From: Roseiarcus fermentans
GTDB taxonomy: Bacteria > Pseudomonadota > Alphaproteobacteria > Rhizobiales > Beijerinckiaceae
Length of the DNA: 64,000 bases
Direction: 5' to 3'
Assembly (NCBI RefSeq): GCF_003315135.1
Contig: NZ_QNRK01000026.1
Coordinates: 1-64,000 of the forward strand
A model generated the notes under the pieces. The model had not been told where the DNA came from. It was given only the letters and a program-made list of their open reading frames with translations, and made no database searches. Position numbers and translations under genes: made by a program. This document shows, piece by piece, positions 51,260-59,797 of the stretch (position 1 is its first letter; the number at the start of each line of letters is the position of its first letter).

Positions 51260-52378
51260 TCACACCCGCAGCGGCATCAGCACGTAGAGCGCGCTCGCGC
51301 CGTCGCGGTCCTGGATCAGGGTCGGCGAGCCGGGGTCGGCCATGACGATCAGCGCCGTGTCGCCGGCGAGCTGGCCGAGGATGTCGAGCAGGTAGCGGGC
51401 GTTGAAGCCGATGTCGATCGGGGTCGAATCGTAGTCGACCTCGATCTCCTCGCTCGCCGAGCCCGAGTCCGGGTTGTTGACCGAGAGCGTCATCCGGCCC
51501 TCGGCGACCGACAGCTTGATCGCGCGCCCGCGCTCGGACGACAGCGTCGAGACGCGGTCGACCGCCTTCTCGAACGGATCCTTGTCGACCACGAGACGCT
51601 TGTCGTTGCCGACCGGGATGACGCGCTGATAGTCGGGGAAGGTGCCGTCGATCAGCTTGGTGGTCAGCACCACGTCGCCGAACTGGAAGCGGGCCTTGGC
51701 GGTGGAGATCTCGATTTTGACGTCCTGGGTCGGGTCCTCGAGCAGCTTCAGCACCTCGTTCACCGCCTTGCGCGGCGCGATCACGCCCGGCATCCCGATC
51801 GCGCCCTGCGGCGCCGGCGCATCGACGCGCGCCAGGCGGTGGCCGTCGGTCGCCACCGCGCGCAGGGTCGGCGTCCCGCCGACATCGGCCGTGTGCAGGT
51901 AGATGCCATTGAGATAGTAGCGCGTCTCCTCGGTCGAGATGGCGAACTGGGTGTTCTCGATCAGGCGCTTGAGCTCGACCGCCGGCAGGGTGAAGGCATG
52001 CGAGAAGGCGCCCGAGGTGAGGTCGGGGAAGTCGGACGCCGGCAGCGCCTGCAGGTAGAAGCGGGAACGGCCGGAGCGCAGCAGCAGCTGCCCGGTGTCG
52101 CCGGCGATCTCGAGGCTCACCTGCGCGCCCTCTGGCAGCTTGCGCACGATGTCGTAGATGACATGCGCCGGGACCGTGGTCGCGCCGGGCTGGACGACGT
52201 CCGCCGCGGCCTGCTCGGTCGCCTCGAGGTCGAGGTCGGTGCTCTTGAGCGCCAGCTTGCCGTCCGCCGCCTCGATCAGCACGTTGGCGAGAATCGGAAT
52301 GGTGTTGCGGCGCTCGACGATACGATGAACGTGTCCCAGAGCCTTGAGCAGGACCGAACGCTCGATGGTGACTTTCAT
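51260..52378 (-). CDS. dnaN: DNA polymerase III subunit beta (sliding clamp)
   Basis: The 372-residue protein has the three-domain clamp layout. The N-terminus MKVTIERSVLLKALGHVHRIVERRNTIPILANVLIEA, FPDLTSGAFSHAFTLPAVELKRLIENTQFAIS and the C-terminal MADPGSPTLIQDRDGASALYVLMPLRV are typical. It is a processivity factor for replication. An in-frame extension to 52507 is Arg/Ser-rich and rejected. No dnaA or recF adjoins it in the window, and no DnaA boxes were seen. Confidence 0.96.
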   Translation of the reverse strand: MKVTIERSVLLKALGHVHRIVERRNTIPILANVLIEAADGKLALKSTDLDLEATEQAAADVVQPGATTVPAHVIYDIVRKLPEGAQVSLEIAGDTGQLLLRSGRSRFYLQALPASDFPDLTSGAFSHAFTLPAVELKRLIENTQFAISTEETRYYLNGIYLHTADVGGTPTLRAVATDGHRLARVDAPAPQGAIGMPGVIAPRKAVNEVLKLLEDPTQDVKIEISTAKARFQFGDVVLTTKLIDGTFPDYQRVIPVGNDKRLVVDKDPFEKAVDRVSTLSSERGRAIKLSVAEGRMTLSVNNPDSGSASEEIEVDYDSTPIDIGFNARYLLDILGQLAGDTALIVMADPGSPTLIQDRDGASALYVLMPLRV

Positions 52379-52547
52379 CGTGAGGACTTCCGATACACGG
52401 TCGACGCTGAACGCGCCTCGAAGAGGGCGCGGACTTTGCCAAGGCGCTCGGTGCAACGCAAGACCGCTGCGACTCCGGGGGCGCCGATTTCCGAGCGATG
52501 TCGACATTCCGGTCCCGCAGGCGCGGGTCGCCGGTTTCCCCGGCGTG

Positions 52548-53117
52548 TCAGGACGCCGTGACGCGCGCCGCCGCCGGCGCCTCTTCGCTGGTCTCGAAAT
52601 TGAACACGTTGAGCTCGATCACCGCGAAGCAGACGATCCAGAGGGCGGCGTCGTAGAAATCGAGGAAGCCGCTGAGGCCGCCGTCGCTGACGAAGCCCCT
52701 CCAGGCCCAGGTCGCGGCGTAGGCGACGAGCGCCGCGTACAGGGCGATCTTCACCCCGTTGCGCACGCGCCATTCGAGGCCGCCGTATTCGCCCGGCGCA
52801 TAGACGTCGTAGGCGAGCACGGCGCACACCGAGAGCCAGGTGCAGGAGTTCAGGAAGCCGAGCGTGTCGCCGGCCGACCAATAGGAATAACAGGCGAAAA
52901 TGGCCAGGCCGTAGCCGACCGCGAGGGCGGCGTAGAGTCCGTACTTTTCCAGCGGCGAGGCGTAGGCCTTGTCCAGCGCCGACGTCTCGTACAGAAACGT
53001 CGAAAGCAGGATCACCCAGCCGAGCTGGTCGAACGCCTCGTGCTGCGGGGCGTTCCAGAGAAACACGACGACGTTGAGCGCCAGCAGCGCGAAGACGACG
53101 ACCTTGAAGATTTTCAT
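52548..53117 (-). CDS. Multi-pass membrane protein, unknown function
   Basis: The 189-residue protein has about five hydrophobic segments (starting KVVVFALLALNVVVFLW, then WVILLSTFLYETSAL, YGLYAALAVGYGLAIFACYSYW, LNSCTWLSVCAVLAYDVY and ALYAALVAYAATWAW). Its C-terminus is Glu/Ala-rich. No family is recognised. It ends 170 bp upstream of the dnaN start on the same strand and is divergent from preT. Confidence 0.75.
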   Translation of the reverse strand: MKIFKVVVFALLALNVVVFLWNAPQHEAFDQLGWVILLSTFLYETSALDKAYASPLEKYGLYAALAVGYGLAIFACYSYWSAGDTLGFLNSCTWLSVCAVLAYDVYAPGEYGGLEWRVRNGVKIALYAALVAYAATWAWRGFVSDGGLSGFLDFYDAALWIVCFAVIELNVFNFETSEEAPAAARVTAS

Positions 53118-53270
53118 GCCCGCCCGCCGGAACCCCGAACCGCTTCGAACGCGCACAGTCCGACGGTCCGGCGACAGTTTTATGAAACGCCGCCCCTGTC
53201 GTTGGCGGGCGCGGCGCGCCCGCGGCGACCTCAAAAAGGACGCGGGATTTGCGGCCACGATGACAGGCGC

Positions 53271-53299
53271 TTGACAGGAGGGACGCGCCGCGAAAGACT
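53271..53299 (+). promoter_or_regulatory. Probable preTA promoter
   Basis: TTGACA (53271-53276) is a perfect -35 hexamer, 17 bases before AAGACT (53294-53299), a weak -10 hexamer. The RutR-like operator begins at the end of the -10 hexamer, so a bound repressor would block initiation. Confidence 0.45.
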
Positions 53300-53314
53300 T
53301 GACCATTCGGTCAG
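53299..53314. promoter_or_regulatory. RutR-like operator TTGACCATTCGGTCAG
   Basis: The site matches the RutR consensus TTGACCANNTGGTCAA at 12 of 14 defined positions (the changes are T to C and the last A to G). The TGACC-ATTC-GGTCA dyad is perfect. It lies 46 bp before the preT start. RutR is a uracil-responsive TetR-family regulator of pyrimidine catabolism, which fits the genes downstream. No rutR is in the window. Confidence 0.55.
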
Positions 53315-53360
53315 GTTTGCCCCGCGCCCGTCGGTCGCGGTGGCCTTTCCGGGAGACGCC

Positions 53361-54725
53361 ATGCCGATCGCCGCCCGCCCCCAGGGACTGTCCGACGTCG
53401 CCACCGCGCGGCTGGACCGAAAGACCCTCGACGCGAATTTTTCCGACCTCCATCCGCCGCTCGGCCCGCACGAGGCCAGGGTCGAGGCCGATCGCTGCTA
53501 TTTCTGCTTCGACGCGCCGTGCCAGCAGGCCTGCCCGACCGCGATCGACATCCCCCTGTTCATCCGCCAGATCGCCGCCGACAACCGCGCCGGCGCGGCC
53601 CGGACGATCTTCGACGCCAACATCATGGGCGGCATGTGCGCGCGGGTCTGTCCGACCGAGACTTTGTGCGAGGAAGCCTGCGTGCGCGAGGAAGCGGAGG
53701 GCAAGCCGGTCCGAATCGGGCTTCTGCAGCGCTGGGCGACCGACGCCCTGATCGAGACCGGACGCTCGCCCTTCACCCGCGCCGCGCCGACCGGAAAGCG
53801 GGTCGCGATCGTCGGCGCCGGTCCGGCCGGCCTCGCCTGCGCTCACGCGCTCAGCCTCGCGGGGGTCGAATCGACGATCTTCGAGGCGCGCCCGAAGCCG
53901 GGCGGCCTCAACGAATACGGCATCGCCGCCTACAAGTCGGTCGACGATTTCGCGGCGAAGGAGGCGGCGTTCATTCTCTCGGTCGGCGGGATCGAGGCGC
54001 TCTACGGCGTCAGGCTCGGCGAGCACGTCGGGCTCGACGATCTTCGCCGCGACTACGACGCGACCTTCCTGGCGATGGGGCTCGGAGCGACCAACAAGCT
54101 CGGCCTGCCGGGCGAAGCCGAGCTCGAGAACGTCGCCGACGCGGTCGAGTATATCGGCGCGCTGCGCCAGGCCCCGGACCTGACGCTGCTGCCGGTGGGG
54201 CGCCGCGTCGTCGTCATCGGCGGCGGCATGACCGCGATCGACATCGCGGTGCAGTCGAAGAAGCTCGGGGCTCAGAACGTGACGATCGTCTATCGGCGCG
54301 GCGAGGAGCAGATGAAGGCGAGCCGGTTCGAGCGCGAGCTCGCCCAGACCAACGGCGTGGTGATTCGCACCTGGGCGCGGCCGGTGGCGATCGAGAGCCA
54401 CGCGGGCGTGTTCAGCGGCGTCTTGTTCGAGGACACCCACGAGCACGAGGGCGTGCTGGCGGCGCCGGGCTCGGTGTTCCGCATCGAGGCCGACATGCTG
54501 TTCACCGCCATCGGCCAGCGCGGCGCGCTCGAGGCGCTCGACAGCGCCGGCGTCGAGGTGAAGGACGGCCGCATCGTGGTCGACGCCGAGCGGCGCACCA
54601 GCGTCCCCGGCGTCTGGGCCGGCGGCGACTGCGCGCTCGGCGGCGAGGACCTGACGGTCGCCGCGGTCGAGGACGGCAAGCGGGCCGCGCGCTCCATTCT
54701 TTCGGCGCTCGGCGTCGCAGCCTGA
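53361..54725 (+). CDS. preT: NAD-dependent dihydropyrimidine dehydrogenase, subunit PreT
   Basis: The 454-residue flavoprotein receives electrons from NADH and passes them to PreA for reduction of uracil and thymine. The N-terminal cluster region has CYFCFDAPCQQACPTAID near 47-64 and MCARVCPTETLCEEAC near 93-108. The FAD motif VAIVGAGPAGLACAHAL lies near 149-165 and a second dinucleotide motif VVVIGGGMTAIDIAV near 287-301, as in GltD-like proteins. GGGAGACGCC precedes the ATG. It is 16 bp from preA. Confidence 0.94.
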   Translation: MPIAARPQGLSDVATARLDRKTLDANFSDLHPPLGPHEARVEADRCYFCFDAPCQQACPTAIDIPLFIRQIAADNRAGAARTIFDANIMGGMCARVCPTETLCEEACVREEAEGKPVRIGLLQRWATDALIETGRSPFTRAAPTGKRVAIVGAGPAGLACAHALSLAGVESTIFEARPKPGGLNEYGIAAYKSVDDFAAKEAAFILSVGGIEALYGVRLGEHVGLDDLRRDYDATFLAMGLGATNKLGLPGEAELENVADAVEYIGALRQAPDLTLLPVGRRVVVIGGGMTAIDIAVQSKKLGAQNVTIVYRRGEEQMKASRFERELAQTNGVVIRTWARPVAIESHAGVFSGVLFEDTHEHEGVLAAPGSVFRIEADMLFTAIGQRGALEALDSAGVEVKDGRIVVDAERRTSVPGVWAGGDCALGGEDLTVAAVEDGKRAARSILSALGVAA

Positions 54726-54741
54726 ACAACGCGAGGGTCCC

Positions 54742-56049
54742 ATGGCCGATCTGCGCAGCGATTTTCTCGGCATCAAGTCGCCGAACCCGTTCTGGCTCGC
54801 CTCCGCCCCGCCCACCGACCGCAAGGTCAACGTCGAGCGCGCCTTCCGCGCCGGCTGGGGCGGCGTGGTGTGGAAGACGCTTGGGGAGGCCGGGCCGCCG
54901 GTGGTCAACGTGTCGGGCGCGCGCTACGGCGCCATCCACGGCCCCGACCGCCGGCTGATCGCGCTCAACAACATCGAATTGATCACCGACCGCGACCTCG
55001 AGATCAATCTGCGCGAGATCAAGGAGGTCAAGCGCGCCTGGCCCGACCGGGCGCTGGTGACGTCGCTGATGGTGCCGTGCGACGAAGAATCGTGGAAGGC
55101 GATCCTCGCCCGGGTCGAGGAAACCGAGTGCGACGGGATCGAGCTCAATTTCGGCTGCCCGCACGGCATGTCGGAGCGCGGCATGGGCTCGGCGGTCGGA
55201 CAGGTGCCCGAATACGTCGAGATGGTCGCGCGCTGGTGCAAGGCGCACACCCGCATGCCGGTGATCGTCAAGCTGACCCCCAACATCTCCGACATCCGCC
55301 AGCCGGCGCGGGCGGCGAAACAGGGCGGCGCCGACGCGGTGTCGCTGATCAACACCGTCAATTCGATCATGGGGATCGATCTCGACCGGATGACGCCCGA
55401 CGTGGCGATCGACGGCAAGGGCACCCACGGCGGCATGTGCGGGCCGGCGGTGAAGCCGATCGCGCTCGCGATGGTGGCGGAGATCGCCCGCGACTCCGTG
55501 ACCAGAGGCCTGCCGATCTCGGCGATCGGCGGGGTGACGACGTGGCGCGACGCCGCCGAATACATCGCGCTCGGCGCCGGCACGGTGCAGGTCTGCACCG
55601 CGGCGATGACCTATGGATTCCGGATCGTCGAGGAGCTGACGTCGGGCCTCGCCGCCTACATGGACCGCAAGGGCTACGCGCGAATCGACGATTTTCGCGG
55701 CCGCGCGGTCGCCTCGATCACCGACTGGCAGCATCTGAACCTCAATTACGTCGCCAAGGCCCACATCCATCAGGATCTTTGCATCAAGTGCGGTCGCTGC
55801 CACATCGTGTGCGAGGACACCTCGCACCAGGCGATCGTGGCGAAGCTCGACGGCGGACGGGTGTTCGAGGTGAACGAGAGCGAATGCGTCGGCTGCAATT
55901 TGTGCGTGCTCGTCTGTCCGGTCGAGGGCTGCATCACGCTCGACCACCAGACGCAGGGGGTCGATCCGCGCACCGGCCTCGCCTACGAGCGGGCGCCGCT
56001 GCCGTGGACCGCGCACCCGAACAACCCGGCCGTGAAGGCGGCGGAGTAG
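54742..56049 (+). CDS. preA: NAD-dependent dihydropyrimidine dehydrogenase, subunit PreA
   Basis: The 435-residue subunit carries the catalytic dihydroorotate-dehydrogenase-like FMN barrel (residues about 5-310: NPFWLASAPPTDRKVNVERAF, ELNFGCPHGMSERGMG, GIGG-like AIGGVTTWRDAAEYIALGA) and a C-terminal ferredoxin-like domain with CIKCGRCHIVCEDTSH and CVGCNLCVLVCPVEGC binding two 4Fe-4S clusters. It reduces uracil or thymine to the dihydro form, the first step of reductive degradation. Hydantoinase and ureidopropionase genes are not in the window. Confidence 0.95.
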   Translation: MADLRSDFLGIKSPNPFWLASAPPTDRKVNVERAFRAGWGGVVWKTLGEAGPPVVNVSGARYGAIHGPDRRLIALNNIELITDRDLEINLREIKEVKRAWPDRALVTSLMVPCDEESWKAILARVEETECDGIELNFGCPHGMSERGMGSAVGQVPEYVEMVARWCKAHTRMPVIVKLTPNISDIRQPARAAKQGGADAVSLINTVNSIMGIDLDRMTPDVAIDGKGTHGGMCGPAVKPIALAMVAEIARDSVTRGLPISAIGGVTTWRDAAEYIALGAGTVQVCTAAMTYGFRIVEELTSGLAAYMDRKGYARIDDFRGRAVASITDWQHLNLNYVAKAHIHQDLCIKCGRCHIVCEDTSHQAIVAKLDGGRVFEVNESECVGCNLCVLVCPVEGCITLDHQTQGVDPRTGLAYERAPLPWTAHPNNPAVKAAE

Positions 56050-56083
56050 CCAAGGCCCTTCCGGCTCGAAAGCCTGGCCGGAG

Positions 56084-57151
56084 ATGTCTCAACGGCGTTC
56101 GGCGTCGGCTGGCGACCGGCGCCTGGTTCCGATAAGCCTGCCCCGCCTTCGCTCCTCAACCCGCGTCCCGCCTTTGCCCCGCTTTCTCTGTTTGCTCGCC
56201 GCCCTCGCCGTCCTCGCTGGTCTTTCCCGCGCCGCCCCGGCCGCCGACTGCGCCGTCAAGGCTGCGCCGTCCCCCGGCGGTCTCGCCGCCGTCGGCGACT
56301 ACCGGCCGACGCTTCAGGTCTGCTCCTCGGAGGACGGACGCCGCGCCTTCGCCATCCGGACCCTCACGGTCGGCGGCGAAAGGCTGGCGCTGCTCGCCGA
56401 CCCCGAGGCGCTGACCACCCGGCTCGAACGGGCGGCGTGCTGGACCTGCCGCGACGCGAGCGAGGACGAACTCGCGCCGACCCGGATGGGCCGGGCGATC
56501 GCGGCCTCGGCCGGGGCGCCGGGGATCGCCCATCGCGGCTTTCTGGAGAACGCGGGCCTCGTCCGCGGCGCGCCCGCCGGCGCCTTCGTCACCGGCGACC
56601 TCTGCCCGAGCGCCCGTCCGCTCGATCGCGGTTTTTTCGCGGAGCTCGAGACCACCGGCCCGCACGCTCCGGTGGCGCTGTCGATCTCCGGGCTGTGGCT
56701 CGAGCGCCACGGCGCCGACTTTCGCTGGCTGACCGACCAGCGCGACTCCGGACGACTCGCCATCCTCTGGGTCAACCACACCTTCACCCACCCCTATCGG
56801 CGCAAGATCCCCGACGCCTCGAACTTCCTCCTGAGCCGGCGGGTCGATCCGGAGCGCGAGATTCTCGACACCGAACGGCTGCTGATCGCCAACGGCGAGA
56901 CGCCGTCGCTGTTCTTCCGCTTCCCCGGCCTCGTGTCCTCGGACCCGCTTATGCAGACGGTCCGCCGCTTCCATCTCGTCACCCTCGGCGCCGACGCGTG
57001 GCTGGCGATCGGCCAGAAGCCAGGGCCGGGCTCGATCGTCCTCGTCCATCCGAACGGCAACGAGCCGGAAGGGTTGCGGCGCTTCGCCGCCGACGTCGCC
57101 CGCGGCGCGATCGCGCGTCCGCTCGAGCCGCTGACCGCCGCGCCGCAATAG
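56084..57151 (+). CDS. Polysaccharide deacetylase-like secreted protein
   Basis: The 355-residue protein has a hydrophobic signal segment (FLCLLAALAVLAGLSRAAPAADC, about 35-55) preceded by a long basic stretch. A later internal TTG start is therefore possible and would give a normal signal peptide. The mature part has NodB-like features (LAILWVNHTFTHPYRRK, FFRFPGLVSSDPLM, VLVHPNGNEPEG), with the His pair of HTFTHP as a potential metal site. The substrate is unknown and activity uncertain. It starts 34 bp after preA, but a functional link is not evident. Confidence 0.72.
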   Translation: MSQRRSASAGDRRLVPISLPRLRSSTRVPPLPRFLCLLAALAVLAGLSRAAPAADCAVKAAPSPGGLAAVGDYRPTLQVCSSEDGRRAFAIRTLTVGGERLALLADPEALTTRLERAACWTCRDASEDELAPTRMGRAIAASAGAPGIAHRGFLENAGLVRGAPAGAFVTGDLCPSARPLDRGFFAELETTGPHAPVALSISGLWLERHGADFRWLTDQRDSGRLAILWVNHTFTHPYRRKIPDASNFLLSRRVDPEREILDTERLLIANGETPSLFFRFPGLVSSDPLMQTVRRFHLVTLGADAWLAIGQKPGPGSIVLVHPNGNEPEGLRRFAADVARGAIARPLEPLTAAPQ

Positions 57152-57352
57152 CGGCGGCTCGTACAACCGGCCATCCGACCGCAGTAAAAGGTCCCGGGGC
57201 GCAAATTCATTCGGGCCGCCGTCCCGGATGCGGCCGATTCACGGCATGTCCAGACTGTGACGCTCCGGAGAGGAGTGTTTATCGAGTGTCGCGCCGTCTT
57301 GACCTTGTCCAGGGTATCTTACATCTCTTGGACTGGGTCACGGGCGCTCGCC

Positions 57353-59485
57353 ATGCAGTTCAACCAGAATCTATGCATCGAAAACATACGCCTTCCAGGG
57401 ATCGGGGCTTACCAATGGCGGTTCGCGGAACAGCGTCTGATCTGGTCCGAGGAGCTGGCCCGGCTTTATGGCCTCGACGCGCTTCCCGACGGCGTGGAAT
57501 TCGATGCGTTCATTCATCCCGACGACCGTCAGGCGGTCGCGCTGGCGACGCGCGCGCTGCTCGCCGCGGGCGGACCGTTCGCGCGTGAGTTCCGGATCGT
57601 CCGGCCCGACGGCGCGATCCGCCACATTCACGACCGCGGCGTCGTCGAGCGGGGGACCGACCGATCCCCGATCCTTCAGGGCGTCCATATCGACGTCACG
57701 ACGCAGCGGCGGCCGCTCGCCGTCGCGCGCGACCTCTCGACGATCGATTTCCGCGAGGTGGCGGAATCGCTGCCCCAGCTCGTCTGGACCTGCGATTCGA
57801 CGGGCGCCTGCGACTACCTCAGCCCGCAGTGGCTGGCCTACACGGGCGCGCCGGAGGCGGAGCAACTGGGGTACGGATGGCAGGACCGCCTGCACCCCGA
57901 CGACCGGGAGCGCGCCGCGACGCGCTGGCGCGAAGCGGCCGGCAACGGCCTGAACCTCGCAGTCGAGTTCCGCATTCGCCGTCACGACGGCGCGTACCGA
58001 TGGTTCCGCACGCTGGCGGTTCCCTTGCGCGACGCATCCGGCCGGATCCGCAAATGGTTCGGCAGCAATACCGACATCGAGGATCTCAAGCGCGCCGAGG
58101 CGGCGCTGCGGGCGAGCGAGGCCAGCGCCAGCGCCCGCGCGCGGGAGGTCGAAGCGCTCTACAATGCCGCGCCGATCGGCATCGTCCTGTTCGACCGCGA
58201 CTTCCGCTTCGTGCGGGTCAACGAACGGCTGGCGGAGATCAACCACAAGCCCGCCGCCGAGATGATCGGCAAGCGCGCCGAGGAGGTCCTGTCCGACGTT
58301 ACCGTCGAGACCCTGCGCGCGCTCGAGCCGCGTCTCGCCCGGGGCGAGGCGATCGAGGGAACGGAGGTCGAGGACATCGACCCGGTCAGCGGGCGGCCGA
58401 TGACGTTCGTCGTCAACTATCGCCCGCAGCGCGGGCCCGACGGCGCCGTGACCCATTTTCTCGGAACCGTCCAGGACATCAGCGGGCGGAAGCGCGCGGA
58501 GGAGGCTCTGGCCGAAAGCGAGGCGCGCTTCCGCGGGGTGTTCGAGAACGCCGCCACCGGGATCTCCATCGCCGATCTCGACGGACGCTACGTGTCGTGC
58601 AACCCGGCCTACGCCGCGATGGTCGGTCGCCGGGCGGAGGACCTCGTCGGACGGTCGTTCGCCGAATTCCTCCATCCCGAGGACCGTCCGGAGAAGATCG
58701 CCGAGATGGCGAAGCTCGTCGCCGGCGAGAGGTCCGCCTTCGAGATCGACAATCGCTACCTGCGCGAGAACGGCGAAGTCCTGTGGGCGCGCAAGCACGT
58801 GTCGCTGCTGCGCGACGCGCGCGGCCGACCGTCGCACGTCATCACCCTCGTCACCGACATGAGCGAGCACAAGCGCCATGAGGCGCAGCAGCAGGTGCTG
58901 CTGCACGAGATCAACCATCGGGCCAAGAATTCGCTGGCGCTGATTCAGAGCGTGGCGCGCCAGACCGCCGCGCGCAGTCCGGGCGACTTCCTGCAACGGT
59001 TCGAGCAGCGGCTCCAGGCGATCGCCGCCGCGCAGGACCTTCTCGTCCGCCACGACTGGCGCGAGGTGACGGTCAAGGACCTGCTGGCGTCGCAGCTCGC
59101 CCATTTCGGCGGGCTCGACGAGCGGGTGCGGGCGAAGGGCGACGAGGTGGCGGTGACCGCCTCGGCGGCGCAGACGCTCGGCATGGCGTTCCACGAACTG
59201 GCGACCAACGCGGCGAAATACGGGGCGCTTTCGAACGAGGCCGGCTGGATCGACGTCGTCTGGGCCCTGGAGCGGAACCGCGACGGCGAGTCGATATTCC
59301 GGCTCGAGTGGACCGAGCGCGGCGGCCCGCCGGTCAGCCCGCCGGCGACGCGCGGTTTCGGCTCGATTCTGGTCGAGCGCCTCGTGCGCTCGGCGCTCGG
59401 CGGCGAGGTCGAGTACCGCTTCGCCGAGGAGGGCGTCTCGTGGCGGTTGCGATGCCCGGCCGCCAGCGCGGCGATGATGGGCTGA
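57353..59485 (+). CDS. PAS-domain sensor histidine kinase, HWE family
   Basis: The 710-residue protein has four PAS/PAC units in tandem (roughly 10-120, 135-260, 270-390 and 395-505), each ending in a PAC motif such as FRIVRPDGAIRHIHDRG or FRIRRHDGAYRWFR. The C-terminal kinase has the HWE phosphoacceptor LLHEINHRAKNSLALIQSVA (His518), the N-box FHELATNAAKYGALS (from 613) and the diagnostic LEWTERGGPPV. No membrane segment is seen, so it is cytosolic. The start is uncertain; upstream in-frame GTG codons at 57257 and 57275 exist. No response regulator adjoins it. Confidence 0.9.
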   Translation: MQFNQNLCIENIRLPGIGAYQWRFAEQRLIWSEELARLYGLDALPDGVEFDAFIHPDDRQAVALATRALLAAGGPFAREFRIVRPDGAIRHIHDRGVVERGTDRSPILQGVHIDVTTQRRPLAVARDLSTIDFREVAESLPQLVWTCDSTGACDYLSPQWLAYTGAPEAEQLGYGWQDRLHPDDRERAATRWREAAGNGLNLAVEFRIRRHDGAYRWFRTLAVPLRDASGRIRKWFGSNTDIEDLKRAEAALRASEASASARAREVEALYNAAPIGIVLFDRDFRFVRVNERLAEINHKPAAEMIGKRAEEVLSDVTVETLRALEPRLARGEAIEGTEVEDIDPVSGRPMTFVVNYRPQRGPDGAVTHFLGTVQDISGRKRAEEALAESEARFRGVFENAATGISIADLDGRYVSCNPAYAAMVGRRAEDLVGRSFAEFLHPEDRPEKIAEMAKLVAGERSAFEIDNRYLRENGEVLWARKHVSLLRDARGRPSHVITLVTDMSEHKRHEAQQQVLLHEINHRAKNSLALIQSVARQTAARSPGDFLQRFEQRLQAIAAAQDLLVRHDWREVTVKDLLASQLAHFGGLDERVRAKGDEVAVTASAAQTLGMAFHELATNAAKYGALSNEAGWIDVVWALERNRDGESIFRLEWTERGGPPVSPPATRGFGSILVERLVRSALGGEVEYRFAEEGVSWRLRCPAASAAMMG

Positions 59486-59797
59486 GGCGCGCGCGCCTCA
59501 GGAAAGCCGCGCGCGTTCCCCCTGGCGCCGAAAAGGCCCGGTTCTTCGGCGGACATGGGCTTGCGATGAGGTGCGAGACGCGCCGAGCTGATCGCCGCGC
59601 AGGCCCGTCGCCGAGGCGCCGTTCTCGTCACATCGAACCGATCGGAATTCGAGCGCGTGCCGGGGCTCGGGGTCGAGGACTGGGAGGCATAGACCCACGC
59701 GGTTCCCGACGACCCGCCTCGGGCTCCGCGACGGCTCGAATCGGGGTCGCCAGCAACGACGGCGTCCCCGCCTGCGCCGCCCCGGACGCTTTGCCCC
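59486..59797. other. 312-bp convergent spacer
   Basis: This lies between the kinase stop and the M16 peptidase stop. It begins with alternating GC (GGCGCGCGCGCC) that could form a short hairpin. I see no gene, repeat family member or clear terminator in the rest. Confidence 0.4.

Noticed and set aside
51146-52560. A chromosomal origin next to dnaN
   Set aside because: No DnaA boxes (TTATCCACA-like), no dnaA and no AT-rich unwinding region were seen.
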